Below, piece after piece: positions 26,035 to 64,000 of a stretch of DNA of 64,000 bases. Every line of letters starts with the position of its first letter. The first letter of the stretch is position 1. Origin of the DNA: Himantopus leucocephalus. Taxonomy: Eukaryota; Chordata; Aves; Charadriiformes; Recurvirostridae. The DNA is taken from positions 4,650,928-4,714,927 of the forward strand of contig RSEF01000002.1 in assembly GCA_003993805.1 (NCBI GenBank). Direction: 5' to 3'. Below the pieces are notes generated by a model. The model was not told the origin of the DNA and ran no database searches. It was given only the letters and a program-made list of their open reading frames with translations. Both the position numbers and the translations under genes were made by a program.

Positions 26035-29000
26035 CAAATCAGTCATAAACAGAGGCAAAATACAGGTGAAAGCTGAGACTGATGAGAAATCTTGTCTCCA
26101 AGCACCTGGTGCCATCCTGGTTGTCTCCTGCTCAGATGGTTACTGTTTGCTGGTGATGACGGTTTTGCAAACAGGAGCTCATCAATGGGGAAGGAGCAGA
26201 AAGGCGGGAAAAGAGAATGAGACCTCTCCTGTTCATGTTCACACCTTGCATCAAGAGCATCCTAAAACCGCTCTTCTCCGTGCCAGCCCAGTGCTGTCCT
26301 TCCTGGGAGAGGAGAAGCCCTTTTTTAAGAAGCGGGAAGTAGACATGGTGGAAAAGACACAAACCACTTTTATTTAACAAATCCCCTGCAGGCGCACTCA
26401 GCGAAGATGCTGCTCCCCAGGCACTCCTGTTCCCTTCCTATGGATTGCCCCAGACCTTAATTTTGCTTTGTGGTTTGTGATGGCACATGTTTGGGGACCT
26501 CTCTGAGCCACAGACCATTCGGTGACACAACTGGAAGTTTCTTTCCAGTGTCCCTTAGCTATTTTCCAAGCAGCTCTCGCGGACCAGCTGAATTGCCGGA
26601 TCCTCCAACCTCCATCAGTCCCCATTTCTGTTTGCACCACAGAGCCGGCCGAGAGAGCAGACTGGCTCCTTCCCTCCTACAGAAGGACATTTGTTATTCA
26701 GAACAAAATATTATGTTGCCGCGTTATTTAATCAAGTCAAAATTCATAGGCAGCATCTGTGCAGAAGATAAAATGTTTTGGGACAGTTTAGTCCTTTTCT
26801 TATCTGAGTGATTACTGTTATGTAAAGACTTTTCTTTCAAACACGGAGATGGAGTTTCATAAGCGCGGGACCAAAACAGTGCCAAGTAGCCAACCATCTC
26901 CCCTTGATCACACTGGATTAGTACAACTAATCTGTAGGTATTAGTGACCAGCAGGGTTTTGCCCGGAGAATATCATATATATTTATTATTTCATATCTGA
27001 TTTCCCCCAAGAGGCAGAAAATTCAATCGTGGGCTTTTCTTTTCATCGTTATATTTTTGCAAATGGGGCTGCGGGATTTGGAAAATTACCGAGGGGCTCC
27101 TGACCAGAGCGGGGACAGGTAGCAAAGTGGGGGACGAGACCTCAGCTCATTTTTTCCGTCTTCTGAGAACGACGCAATGGGGACTTGCCTGCTGGAGGAG
27201 CGCGAAGCGGTGCGGGACCTCAGCCAGGACCTGCTGGGGATAGTGGGAGGGTAGCAAATATCCACCAGTATAACCAGCCCTAAAGGTACTTTCCAGACAC
27301 TCCTGCTATTGCTGCCTAATCTGGAGGAAACCAAAGCCAGAAATATGGAATTATTTACCCAGGGGAGGATCAGGAACCTTTATTCGTGGGCTCCTGTTCA
27401 GTTGCTGTAACAACACGTCTCATATAAATACCCCTTTCACTGACACGAAGCCACTGAAGAACGAACTGAGAATCAAAAAGGGAAGTCCCCTGATGAGTTT
27501 TCTTTGCTTTGGGTTTTGGGGAATAGACGCTGTGAGTTTCTCGCTTTTCTTGCTGCAAAGCAGCGGCATTTCTCATCGATGTATAACTGCAGACGTAGAG
27601 GACTGGGCTGAAGCAGCGCCCGCTTAACCCGATTACAGCGCAATTGGCTTAAACGCTGCCCTTAGCACTGTATCAGTTAAAGGGTGGCATAGATGGATTT
27701 AGCTTGTGTGGGTTGATTTGTGCGCTGACCGCTGGGAAAACAACCGATTAGGACTCTGGTTCTTCCCATACCTCCAAGTCTTCACAGACCAGACGGCGGC
27801 CACCAGAAGGTGCAAGGGAAAGAGAGGAAGAACCGCACAAATACACAGTGATCTCTCCTCCAAGTACCGATTTTGAAGCTGTCACCTGCTGATTTTATTA
27901 ATTATTCACCACTTCTTGTGCTAGAAGAGAAAATTAACCTTTCTATTCTACTGCCCTTCTTCACACAATTCCTAAATGTGGGGACGGCCCTAAATACTGC
28001 CTAAACCCAGAGCGAGAGCCCTGGCGACGCGAGCCGAGACGTTACTTAAAAAGGACTTTGCCAGCGCTTTCCATTTTTTGCAGCTTTATGAAACGAATGA
28101 GCGATGTTCTCCCGTCCCCTCGCGGGGGAGACAGCTGCAGGTTACAGCAGAAAGCGGAGCGTTACGTGATCAGCTCGGCTAGGAACATGGAAATGAGCAT
28201 GGCAGAGCGACGCGGAGTTAGATTGAGGTTCAGCAGCCGCCGCTAATAAATACTTAACTCTGCCTCCCTGGCGCAGAAGGTGAACTGCAGGTCACAGCCA
28301 AGATAGGAATCAAAAAGGTTTAAGCTGAATTTCCAAAGTACATCTGTTGGAGCCGTCTTTGTTAGGACAAGCCCGTCACCTTCAGCTTTTATTTTTTTTT
28401 TACCATCAGGGAGATTTTTGTCACGCACAGGCTGGGCAAGGTTCACGCCGCCGCCTCCGGGCATTGGCTGCGCTCCCCTCCCCGGTGTCCCCCCTCCATC
28501 AGCGGAGCAAAACCCGCGTTTTCGGGACGCCTGTTTGCAATGTCCACTTCAGACCGAGGTAAATCCTGCCCCGGAGTCCGCTGATCACCGAGGCTGCCCC
28601 AGCGGCTACAACCACCCGCCCTGTAAATAACTGCGTTTAATCAGATGGATCCCCCCAACTCCATAAGCTCGTGGCAGGGGGGGATCCAAACTTCACTCTC
28701 ACACCCCAGCTGTGCCCTCCCCTGAAGATGCACTACTGCCAATTACATTTCTAAGACTTTCTTAGGATTGTCGTCTCACCTGCATTAAAATCCGAGCCGC
28801 AATAGCTTTTTCAGATATTAAATTAACCAAGAGCATCAGAGCAACGCAGTGCTGGAGGTCCAGGGCTGCAGCACAACTGAAACCCCCAGAAGAGTTAAAA
28901 ATAAAATACGGGGTTTCGGTGTCTGAATACCTTCCCTGTGCTCGCTATTTTCTGCCTGACAGCACCCTCTTCTGGGAAGCGGGTGCCGCTCGCTGAAGGG

Positions 29001-29323
29001 TGCACCCTGCTCCGCTCCCGTCGGCTCCTCTGCACCCAAAGGGCAGAGCCCTCCGGGGGGAATTTAAGCAGAGCAGCATCAGACAGTCTCTTCTCAGCTC
29101 TTATTTTGCCGTTCCCTTTGAAGGAGTTTGAAGATCGCTGCGTGATCGAGTGCCAGTCAAAGTCACAGCACCCGGTTATTCCATACCCGCTGGCAGGTCC
29201 CGGCACCAGGAATGGGCGCAGCCACTGGGAAAGCCCGGCAAATCGCTGCTTTGTGTTGCTGGAGCAGAGGGTAAAATCTGCACTGGCCGGGTGAGGACTG
29301 CCCTAAAATTTGTAATTATGTCC
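26035..29323. other. No gene recognised; non-repetitive
   Basis: About 3.3 kb without recognisable repeats or coding frames. AT-rich blocks alternate with moderate GC. Its lack of repeats makes it a candidate for conserved non-coding DNA, which cannot be tested here. Confidence 0.5.
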
Positions 29324-29456
29324 TCAGACATGCCCTAGCTGTTTTGTTTGCTTGAAACACAGGTGAACGAGCACCTTTTGGCAAACTGTNTCAGACGTGC
29401 CCTAGCTGTTTTGTTTGCCTGAAACACAGGTGAACAAGCACCTTTTGGCAAACTGC
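29324..29456. other. Single-N join between two 66-bp near-identical copies
   Basis: 29324-29389 and 29391-29456 differ at a few positions and flank one N at 29390. This looks like an overlap between contig ends that was not merged. Confidence 0.85.
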
Positions 29457-29468
29457 GTGCATATTAGA

Positions 29469-29800
29469 ACCACAGAATCATCCAGGCTGGAAGGGACCTT
29501 TAAGATCATCGAGTCCAACCATTAACCTAACACTGTCAAAACCACCACCAAACCATGTCCCTCAGCACCCGTCTTTTAAATACCTCCTGGGAAGGTGACT
29601 CCACCACTTCCCTGGGCAGCCTGTTCCCATACTTGACAACACTTTCTATGAAGAAATTTTTCCTAATATCCATCCTAAACCTCCCCTGACACAACTTGAG
29701 GCTGTTTTCTCTTGTCCTATCTCTTGTTACTTGGGAGGAGAGACCGACCATCACCTTGCTATTACTCAGGACAAGAACAGGCGTGTTCAGCTGGCGACAT
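29469..29800 (-). repeat. CR1 LINE fragment (reverse), longer copy
   Basis: About 330 bp. It begins ACAGAATCATCCAGGCTGGA and GGGACCTTTAAGATCATCGA, and extends into the end of the CR1 reverse-transcriptase ORF (CTTGTCCTATCTCTTGTTAC region). The reverse frame with [18 protein letters not shown] is a CR1 ORF2 remnant. Confidence 0.95.
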
Positions 29801-32794
29801 CTCATGGCGACGCGGGCTGTGAGCTAAGAAGGGGATGAGCAGCTCAGCTGTTGAGGGACACCACGATGCTGCCCCATCAGCATCCATCTGGCGGGGCTCC
29901 AGATTCCACCTCTTCCAAAATCGGCCTCCTCCATGGCCCCTACAACGGCAGGAGCGCCTCGCTTGTGGCTAGCGTTGGTCAGGTCTCTGCTTGAACGGAG
30001 TGAACACAGTGCAGTTGGTCCCAGGGCTTGGGTGTATTTTAAATAATAAGGGTTTTAACCACAAACCACACGTGGGGCTTACCTGTATTCTGGGCTAACT
30101 CTCCCCTTTGAAGGCCAACGGGCGAAGTCGAGACGCAATTTGCTGTCTGATCGGTTCCCTGGTGATGGTTTCCTACTCGTGGCTGCGAATCTGTCCTTAC
30201 ATGAAGGATATAGCCCTGCTGCGTGTGCTGGCAGCGTGGCGGTGTTTAATTACCTTCTTCAGGCATGGATAGAGACGGATGGGGAGATGGATGAAGAGGA
30301 GCTGACCTGACTTTCCAGCCGCTGCTCAAAAGGTAACGATGGGCAGCAGGAGCGGCTGGGAGTGACGGGCTCCGATACCTGCTTAGAGACAGGCAGGTCC
30401 CTCCATGCAGCCCAAAACTCGAGTCATCTCAGACCTCTGCTCAGATCCTCCAAAATCGGGACACCCCAAAGCACTGATGGCTTTGCCCGCCCTCTGCACT
30501 CCCGTGGCTGCTGGCGGGGTTTGCACCTTGGCTTGTCTTAGACCGTATTTCACTCAAATTAATAACCAGGCTTCATTTACTACCCTAGCTCTGCGCGCCT
30601 TGGAGCATTTACCAAAGATGATGACCCTCACTCACTCCAGCACAGGGGAAACAGAGGCTAAGAAAGCCTCCTAGCTGGGATCCACAGGCGCACATCTCCA
30701 CGGCTTACGCGTTGCAGGTTCCTGGAGCAGCCCCAGGTCGAAGAAACACCCCGGTGCGTTTGTCCTGCTCCGGGTCAGGCACCTCTTTCCATTAGCCCCT
30801 TTCAGACCCATAAACCTGTCAGGTTAACTCAAGGATGCAGTTTGGGGAGGGAAGGAGGAAAAGGACGATTGAAAGCGGTGACCGCATGCCCGCTGTCACC
30901 ACCAGGATGAATTCTTGCAACCAAGCCCAGCAAAGCAAAACAAAATCAGCAGCACAGTGATTTACGGGCATGGTGAAACCCCCAGCGCCCGCGCCTGTGC
31001 CCACCCCTCCCTCGCCAATGCCCCCATCCGTCTGCTCCTGCAGAAGCTGAGCTAGAACTGAAGGAAATTACTCAGAAACCTTCACTAATTACTGTTTGCC
31101 TGCCAATCTGCAGAAGGTATCAGCCGCTAGCACAGAGAAAGCAGCTTCCAGTCACACGAATCAATCGGTGTTTTCAAGCACCCTCTTCTGCATTCCTTTT
31201 TTAAACGCCTTTCCTTGCTGAGCATCAGACCTGCTCACGCAAGGCGCTGACACGGCCAAGGCTGCCTCGAGGAGGTTTGTGCACCTGCGGCCGGCAGAGC
31301 CTTATTTACACCAGAGCTGAAGAAAGGTTGGGATCAGTCCCCAAATCTAGCGAGCGGGGACAGACGGGTAAGGGCAGGCAGGTAAATCGCAACCTCCAGC
31401 TGCACCGCTCAGCGTCTTCCCATGGAAACACTAACTTTGCTTCTTCCCACTGGGAATTTTGGGTTTTTTTTTTTAAGGGCATCAGATCAGCACCCCTCAA
31501 GAACATCCAGTTTATTTCATATCTAAGGCTCTGTGATTCAGAGGAGTTTATTATTAGTTATTATTTGGGCTAAATCTCTCAGGTCATCATTCGATTTCGC
31601 TGTACAGCATCGTCTGTAGTCATGTTTTAAAGAGAGCTCTTCCTAACATGCAAAAAGACTCAAACAATGCAATGATTCCAAGCTCAGTGTCCCCTGCAGC
31701 CATGTGGCAGTGGCAGAAACGACACTGAGCCCTGTAGGAGTCACTCCTGGGAGCCAGCCACAGGGACATGGCAGGGACAGGTCCTGCTGCCAGGGCTCCT
31801 CGAAGCTGCACAGAGCCACCTCTGCCAGCCCAGGACATCACCTATCGCTGGAGATCTCCAGTCAGCCACATCCAGCACAGTGCTAGAGTTCATGTTTTCT
31901 AACCTGCCTTTAAATGAGTGTTTTAAACCCAAGCAAAACCTTGGAGGAGGATGCTTCCCTCTAGGTTTCTAGCCCAGGGATAGAAATCCCTGTGATGGCA
32001 GTACCACAGAACTCTTCAAGGGCTGGAGGACATCTGAGCAGGCTGAGAACTGACATGGAAGGAGACCAGACCTTGCCTCTCCACTTCTCGGTGGGATGAC
32101 AGCCTGAAACACAAGTAGGTATGAGGCCTCTCCTAACTGGTCCAGGTCAGGCGGGGTTTAGTGCTCCCCAGACACCAAGGTGCCATTCCCACCTCCGGCT
32201 GCAGCGAGGCACTCTGCCACCACACGGGTTTGAGTTTCCCCAGTGCCTGGGGAAGTCAAAGGGTACCTGGCTCTTTTCCCACCTGCTTAGGGCAGCCTCC
32301 AGTTTCAGTCCTTGCTGCCAGAAGACATTTAATGGAAGAGCGACCCTGCCAGCGCTCCTACTCTCCACGCTCCCTCAGCCAAGCAAACCAACCATGCCAA
32401 GCAAGAGCAAGAACTGGAACAGGATTTTCCACCCCCTCTCTGTTCTCCCACATGCAAATGCACCCAGTTCTGCAGAAACAGGTATTAAACACCTGCAGCC
32501 AAAAGAAAGCACTAAACCATCTCTTAAGGTAGCTGCTTGAAGCACTGTGCAATGGTGAGAGGACCCCCACCTTGATCACCCCTTCATAAACACGAGGCCA
32601 AGCAACAAGGACTGTCTTGCACGAGAGTCTGAGGTGATGTGAGTCCAGATGAAAGGGTTTATGATCCCTGCGCGTTCTTGTAATAAACCTCTAACTCCCA
32701 CAGCCATAAGCAGGAAGGAAAAAAAAGACACACAAAAAAAAGACCAAAAAAAGACATTTCTGAATAAAGTACAAGGCTGCATGAACACAGAGAA
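29801..32794. other. No gene recognised between CR1 and GARS1 3' end
   Basis: Unique sequence. Overlapping frames at 32121-32540 and 32147-32368 show no family resemblance. Confidence 0.55.
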
Positions 32795-33021
32795 GCAGGC
32801 GTATAGAATGGTGTTTTTATTCACAACACCTTTAACTTGGACTGCAATTATTTTGTTTTTTAAAGTTAAATTCGGGCAGCAATTAAGGAAAGAAAAAAAA
32901 ACAAATAGTCCCTGTGTGCACAAACAATGCAGCTTTGAATAATACACGATAAGGTTATTTCATATTAACATAAACAGTAAAAAGTGGACATTTGATGGGA
33001 TTTTACTTCAGGTCCTTTTCT
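32795..33021 (-). other. GARS1: GARS1 3' UTR with poly(A) signal
   Basis: The sequence after the stop codon has no coding potential. A minus-strand AATAAA hexamer sits at 32816-32821, about 200 bp past the stop. A second AATAAA overlaps the stop codon itself (33021-33026) and is unlikely to be used. The 3' end near 32795 is an estimate. Confidence 0.6.
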
Positions 33022-60456
<27,435 letters not shown>

Positions 60457-60477
60457 GGAGAGGCGCGGCGCGCCGCC

Positions 60478-60522
60478 CTACCTCCTCCTCCCCCCCCTCC
60501 CCACACACACACACACCCGCAT
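60478..60522 (-). promoter_or_regulatory. Upstream ORF in the GARS1 leader, in frame with the main start
   Basis: An ATG at 60520-60522 opens a 14-codon ORF (MRVCVCVGRGGRRR) that ends in TAG at 60478-60480, 21 nt before the mitochondrial ATG and in the same frame. The (CA)n and poly-C tracts of the plus strand form its codons. If the transcript starts upstream of it, it would reduce initiation at the mitochondrial start. The transcription start is not visible, so its inclusion in mRNA is inferred. Confidence 0.5.
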
Positions 60523-60669
60523 GATGAAATCCCGCCCGGTGTAAAGCCGGCCGGCGCCCCGCCACCGCACTTTCCGCACGGGTAGAGGCCGCCGGCGGCG
60601 CCCTCCCCGCCGCAGATTCGGCACGGGGCGGTGAGGCGGCGGCGGGCCGGTAGGGGGAGCGCGGGAACG

Positions 60670-60866
60670 CCCGCCTCACACAGGGAGAGATGGCCGCCTT
60701 GCACACACAGGGGGAGATGGCCGCCTCACAGGGAGAGATGGCCGCCTCGCACAGGGAGAGATGGCCGCCTCGCACACACAGGGGGAGATGGCCGCCTCAC
60801 GGGGAGAGATGGCCGCCTCACAGGGGGAGATGGCCGCCTCACACAGGGGGAGATGGCCGCCTCACA
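60670..60866. repeat. GC-rich minisatellite, 8 units, upstream of GARS1
   Basis: Eight copies of a unit centred on GAGATGGCCGCCT, spaced about 18-30 bp apart, with variable numbers of CA dinucleotides between them. On the minus strand each reads AGGCGGCCATCTC, which fits the YY1 core (GCCAT with flanks). The array lies 214-410 bp upstream of the first GARS1 ATG. Confidence 0.9.
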
Positions 60867-61191
60867 GTGTCCCCTTGTCCCCGGGGGCCCCTCCGTGGGG
60901 GCAGGGGAGCGCCCGGGGGCTGAGGGGAGGGTGTGTTATTTTTTCAATCAGCTGCAGCATTTGAGCGCCAAAAGCTTTTGTAGGTTTTGGGCTCGGCGGT
61001 GTTTTGCTTTTCACTGATCCGCCGGTGTTCCCGCCGTGGCGGCAGCAGCCCTCGGGCCGGGTTTAGGGCAGCGGGCGGGAGGCCAAACCCTGCGTTCTCC
61101 CGCGGACACCGGTGTGGTGGGTCTGTCCCACGGGGAAGGACAACCCCACGTCAGAAAGAGGAGCTGCGAGGAGCAGCGGTGCCGCAGGAGG

Positions 61192-61578
61192 ATCATGGAA
61201 TGGTTTGGGTTGGAAGGGACTTTTAAAGGCCGTCGAGTCCAACCCGCTGCCGTGAGCAGGGACATCTTCAACTAGACCAGGTTGCTCAGAGCCCCATCCT
61301 ACCTGGCCTGGAGTGTTTTCAGGGATGGGGCATCTACCACCTCTCTGGGCAACCCGTGCCAGTGCCTCACCACCCTCATCATAAAAAATTTCATCCTTAC
61401 ATCTAGTCTAAATCTCCCCTCTTTTAGTTTCAAACCATTATCCCATGTCCTATCGCAACAGGCCCTGCTAAAAAGTCCGCCCCATCTTTCCTGTAGGCCC
61501 CCTTTAGCTACTGGGAGGCCACAATAAGGTCTCCCCGGAGCCTTCTCTTCTCCAGGCTGAACTCCCCATCCCTGGGAA
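61192..61578 (-). repeat. CR1 LINE fragment (reverse) upstream of GARS1
   Basis: About 390 bp, from ATGGAATGGTTTGGGTTGG through CAGGTTGCTCAGAGCCCC to CTTCTCTTCTCCAGGCTGAA. Reverse frames show [19 protein letters not shown], the end of CR1 ORF2. It marks the left border of the distal upstream flank. Confidence 0.95.
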
Positions 61579-64000
61579 TTAAAGCCCTCTGTGAAAGAGA
61601 ATCCAAACACCAGTTACATTAAAAAAAAAAACAAACATGTAAGACCATTTTAAAAAAAATACGTTTCCCATGCACGCTTTCCCCATTGCCCCCTTTCTCC
61701 TCCCCATCCCCCCTTCGCCCCTTCCCGCCGCGTGGGGCCAGGAGCATCGGCGCTGATGCCATGTTGGCATAATCAGAGTATTCAGGCTGCTATTTTGTAC
61801 CTGTCTGTTCATTTGAGAGACAGCCTCAACCTCGTAATGAACGCATCTGAATATTTATCTGCTTGTTCTGAATGGTATATTAGTATTTCAAATGCTTAAT
61901 TGTTATTTTTATTTAGCTGCAAATTGCTGTTTTTATTTCGCTGGCGTACCTACTTGGAAACCGCTCTAGCGTGAGGTTAACGCTGAGCTTTTCTCGAGTC
62001 CTGATTCTTTTTTTTAATTAATCCTATGCAGATAAGAGCATAAGGATGCCACAGCCCCCTTTCTAGCTTGTCATGGCAATCTAAGATGTGAAGATAGTGG
62101 AATCAGCCCCAGAAGAAACTGACTCGTGTGGAGGAATCAGGAGGGGGCAAACCAGCTGGGACCACAGAGGAAATGTGGGTCGGATCCAGAGAAGCAGGAA
62201 AACCCAGTGACCAGGTGCAGCTTGGTTCTCCTGTACTGCACTTGGAGGACCAGGTAGCAGCACTTCTCCAAAATGCCCTTTTTTTCACCCTCCTAGAAGA
62301 TTTCCTCCCTTTCTCCACAGCAGAGCAGGCTTGGTCCCCAGGGCAGCTCCGTGGAGGTGCAGCCGAGGATGGAGATGGGCCAGGCTGGTGCCTCGAGACT
62401 TTTTCCCTCGATAAAATCCTTCCTCGTACACACAGCTGACCCCAACAGCGTCTCTCCTTGCAGATGAAACATGCCTGGGACTGGTTCCCAGCACCGTGGC
62501 CAGCTGGTACGGGACAACCTCAACACAAGGGCCAAAAAGACCTTCTCCTTGCCTATTCCCATCCAGCAGCTCTTCCCCCAAAGGACTTTAAAAAGCGTCT
62601 GGCGTAGAGCACCTATGGAGCAAGACCCAGCTGTAGGACCTGGCCTTGTGACTAAATCCTTCATGACACATTTGATTGCCCGTGCTCTGGGCTGGCACGA
62701 GGATTGGACTGTACAGTCAACTGGAACTTCTAGAGTCATGTTGTTTTTTTAGATAAAGGAACAGAGCAATAAAAGAAGAAAAAAAGGAAGAAAAAAGGAG
62801 CATGGATATGTTTCCTGAGCAAGGTTAGAGGAGGGTGGGTAGGGAGCACACAAGGAAACCCCGACTGTCCCTTTTGCAATGGTACTGCTGAAAACCGACA
62901 GCGTGATTTAGGGTCCTTGGACCCAAGAGACACTGCTGGATTCCTGCTAGGTTGTGCAGGAAGGGAGCAAAATTAGGCAGTGTTTTGCACCACGCTATAG
63001 CTGCAAACGAGAGACAGTGAGCAAACCAGACCCCCAGAACTGAGTCACACCCAGGGCTGGCTGGACCCCGCTCCAAGCCGATTTCAGTGGGAAGGGCTAT
63101 ATATTTCTGGGAATTATGAAGAAGCTAATATTGGAGCTAAAAATAAAGCTTTATAGCAGTTCAGAGCTGCATGGAAGGGCTTCATGCATCCACTGCTGAC
63201 GGAGGGTCTGTGGTCCAGGGAACAGAGCCAGTCTGTGCCCGTACCATCTCCCTTGGGTCCCGAGGTGCTGCCAAACTGCTCCTCGCCCTCCAGCGCAGAG
63301 GATGTCCCTTGATCTGATGGTGCAGAGAGCCCTCTGCCTCACACGGATTTGCTAGGAGGACCAAGCGCTGGCTTCATTTTTGGCACGCTTGTGGGTGGGT
63401 GAACCACCAGCGCTCCCAGGCACACCATCACCACTCATCAACATCTCATGACTGTCCAGAGCCCAGCTTTCCCCCTCCTTTTACATCTGATCCCAGCTCT
63501 GAGCCTCTTTGCATTCGATAAGCACCTCGGGGGGGCGGTTTGAGGATGCCCATGTTGGATCTCTGCTCCACAGCCCCCCCAAAAGGACTCCGTGGGGCTG
63601 TGGAGCGGGATGGGATCGTGGGGAGCACGTTCCTCCACCCTTTTCTGGAGTGGCCTTTGAAAAGCCATCTCCATTTTCTTCCCTGGGCATGAGGCTATGC
63701 TGTGGGGATAAAATGGGACATGTCACCCCCTGTGGCACAGTGGACGCCCAGCACAACGGGGAAGAGGGGATTTATTGCCACAAAACGGGAAGCAGGAGGG
63801 AGGCTGCAGGAGATGGGAAAGGATGGAGAGGAGGGGGAGAGCCCTGCTCCAGCCACGGGGGATTTCTTTTAAGGGAGGGAAAGGAGGAAGAAAACCTCTG
63901 CAGAGGCGTAAGGAGGGGGAAAGGAGCCGTGGCGGGAGGGGGTGGAATACAGACACGCAGGAGTACATGGCTTCTTGGTTCAGCCTGGCTCCTCGGTTTG
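61579..64000. other. Distal upstream flank of GARS1, no gene recognised
   Basis: 61750-62050 is AT-rich and non-repetitive; 63700-63960 is purine-rich. The 148-codon minus frame at 62293-62739 matches no known family and has no supporting splice sites. Confidence 0.55.

Noticed and set aside
29536..29805. 89-codon minus frame
   Set aside because: It is the tail of CR1 ORF2, part of the LINE fragment.
60670..60866. Resemblance to a CRISPR array
   Set aside because: Units are contiguous with variable CA spacers of a few bases, no unique spacers, and the host is a vertebrate.
60631..61017. 128-codon plus frame with repeated RWPPH/GDGRL units
   Set aside because: Direct translation of the minisatellite; unit length is not a multiple of three, so the peptide period is broken.
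62293..62739. 148-codon minus frame as a gene upstream of GARS1
   Set aside because: No recognisable domain, no splice context, and competing frames of similar length on the opposite strand.

Overview
The window is nuclear DNA from a bird. The evidence is a set of CR1 LINE fragments with the avian 3' tail (repeats of ATTCTATG), very old MIR-like SINE relics, large introns, a CpG-island promoter, and one housekeeping gene that is recognisable end to end. The species cannot be named from the sequence. It is a draft assembly: there is a 10-N gap, a 100-N gap, and several single Ns, four of them flanked by near-identical direct copies.

The right half (about 32.8-61.2 kb) is GARS1, glycyl-tRNA synthetase, on the minus strand. 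I rebuilt 17 coding exons (33022-60456) by hand. Every splice phase matches and the exons sum to 2172 nt, or 723 codons plus a stop, close to the 739 residues of the human protein. Exon 1 holds two in-frame starts: one adds a 38-residue arginine-rich mitochondrial presequence, the other gives the cytosolic form. Fifteen of the 16 introns are GT-AG. Intron 11 is a textbook U12-type AT-AC intron. The CpG-rich 5' region also carries a short in-frame upstream ORF and an eight-copy minisatellite whose units contain YY1-like cores.

The left half (1 to about 32.7 kb) is mostly gene-poor. Its only clear coding-type sequence is a C2H2 zinc-finger locus on the plus strand (20285-22446), about 18 finger units long, with two frameshifts and several fingers that have lost zinc ligands. 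A smaller, more decayed zinc-finger fragment lies at about 14.2-14.5 kb. The rest is CR1 fragments, old SINE relics, simple repeats and unannotated sequence. I found no exons of CRHR2 or GGCT, the usual GARS1 neighbours in human.

The GARS1 and zinc-finger loci are convergent and about 10 kb apart. Nothing suggests they work together. The right end (61.6-64 kb) upstream of GARS1 holds one CR1 fragment at its edge and no recognisable gene.
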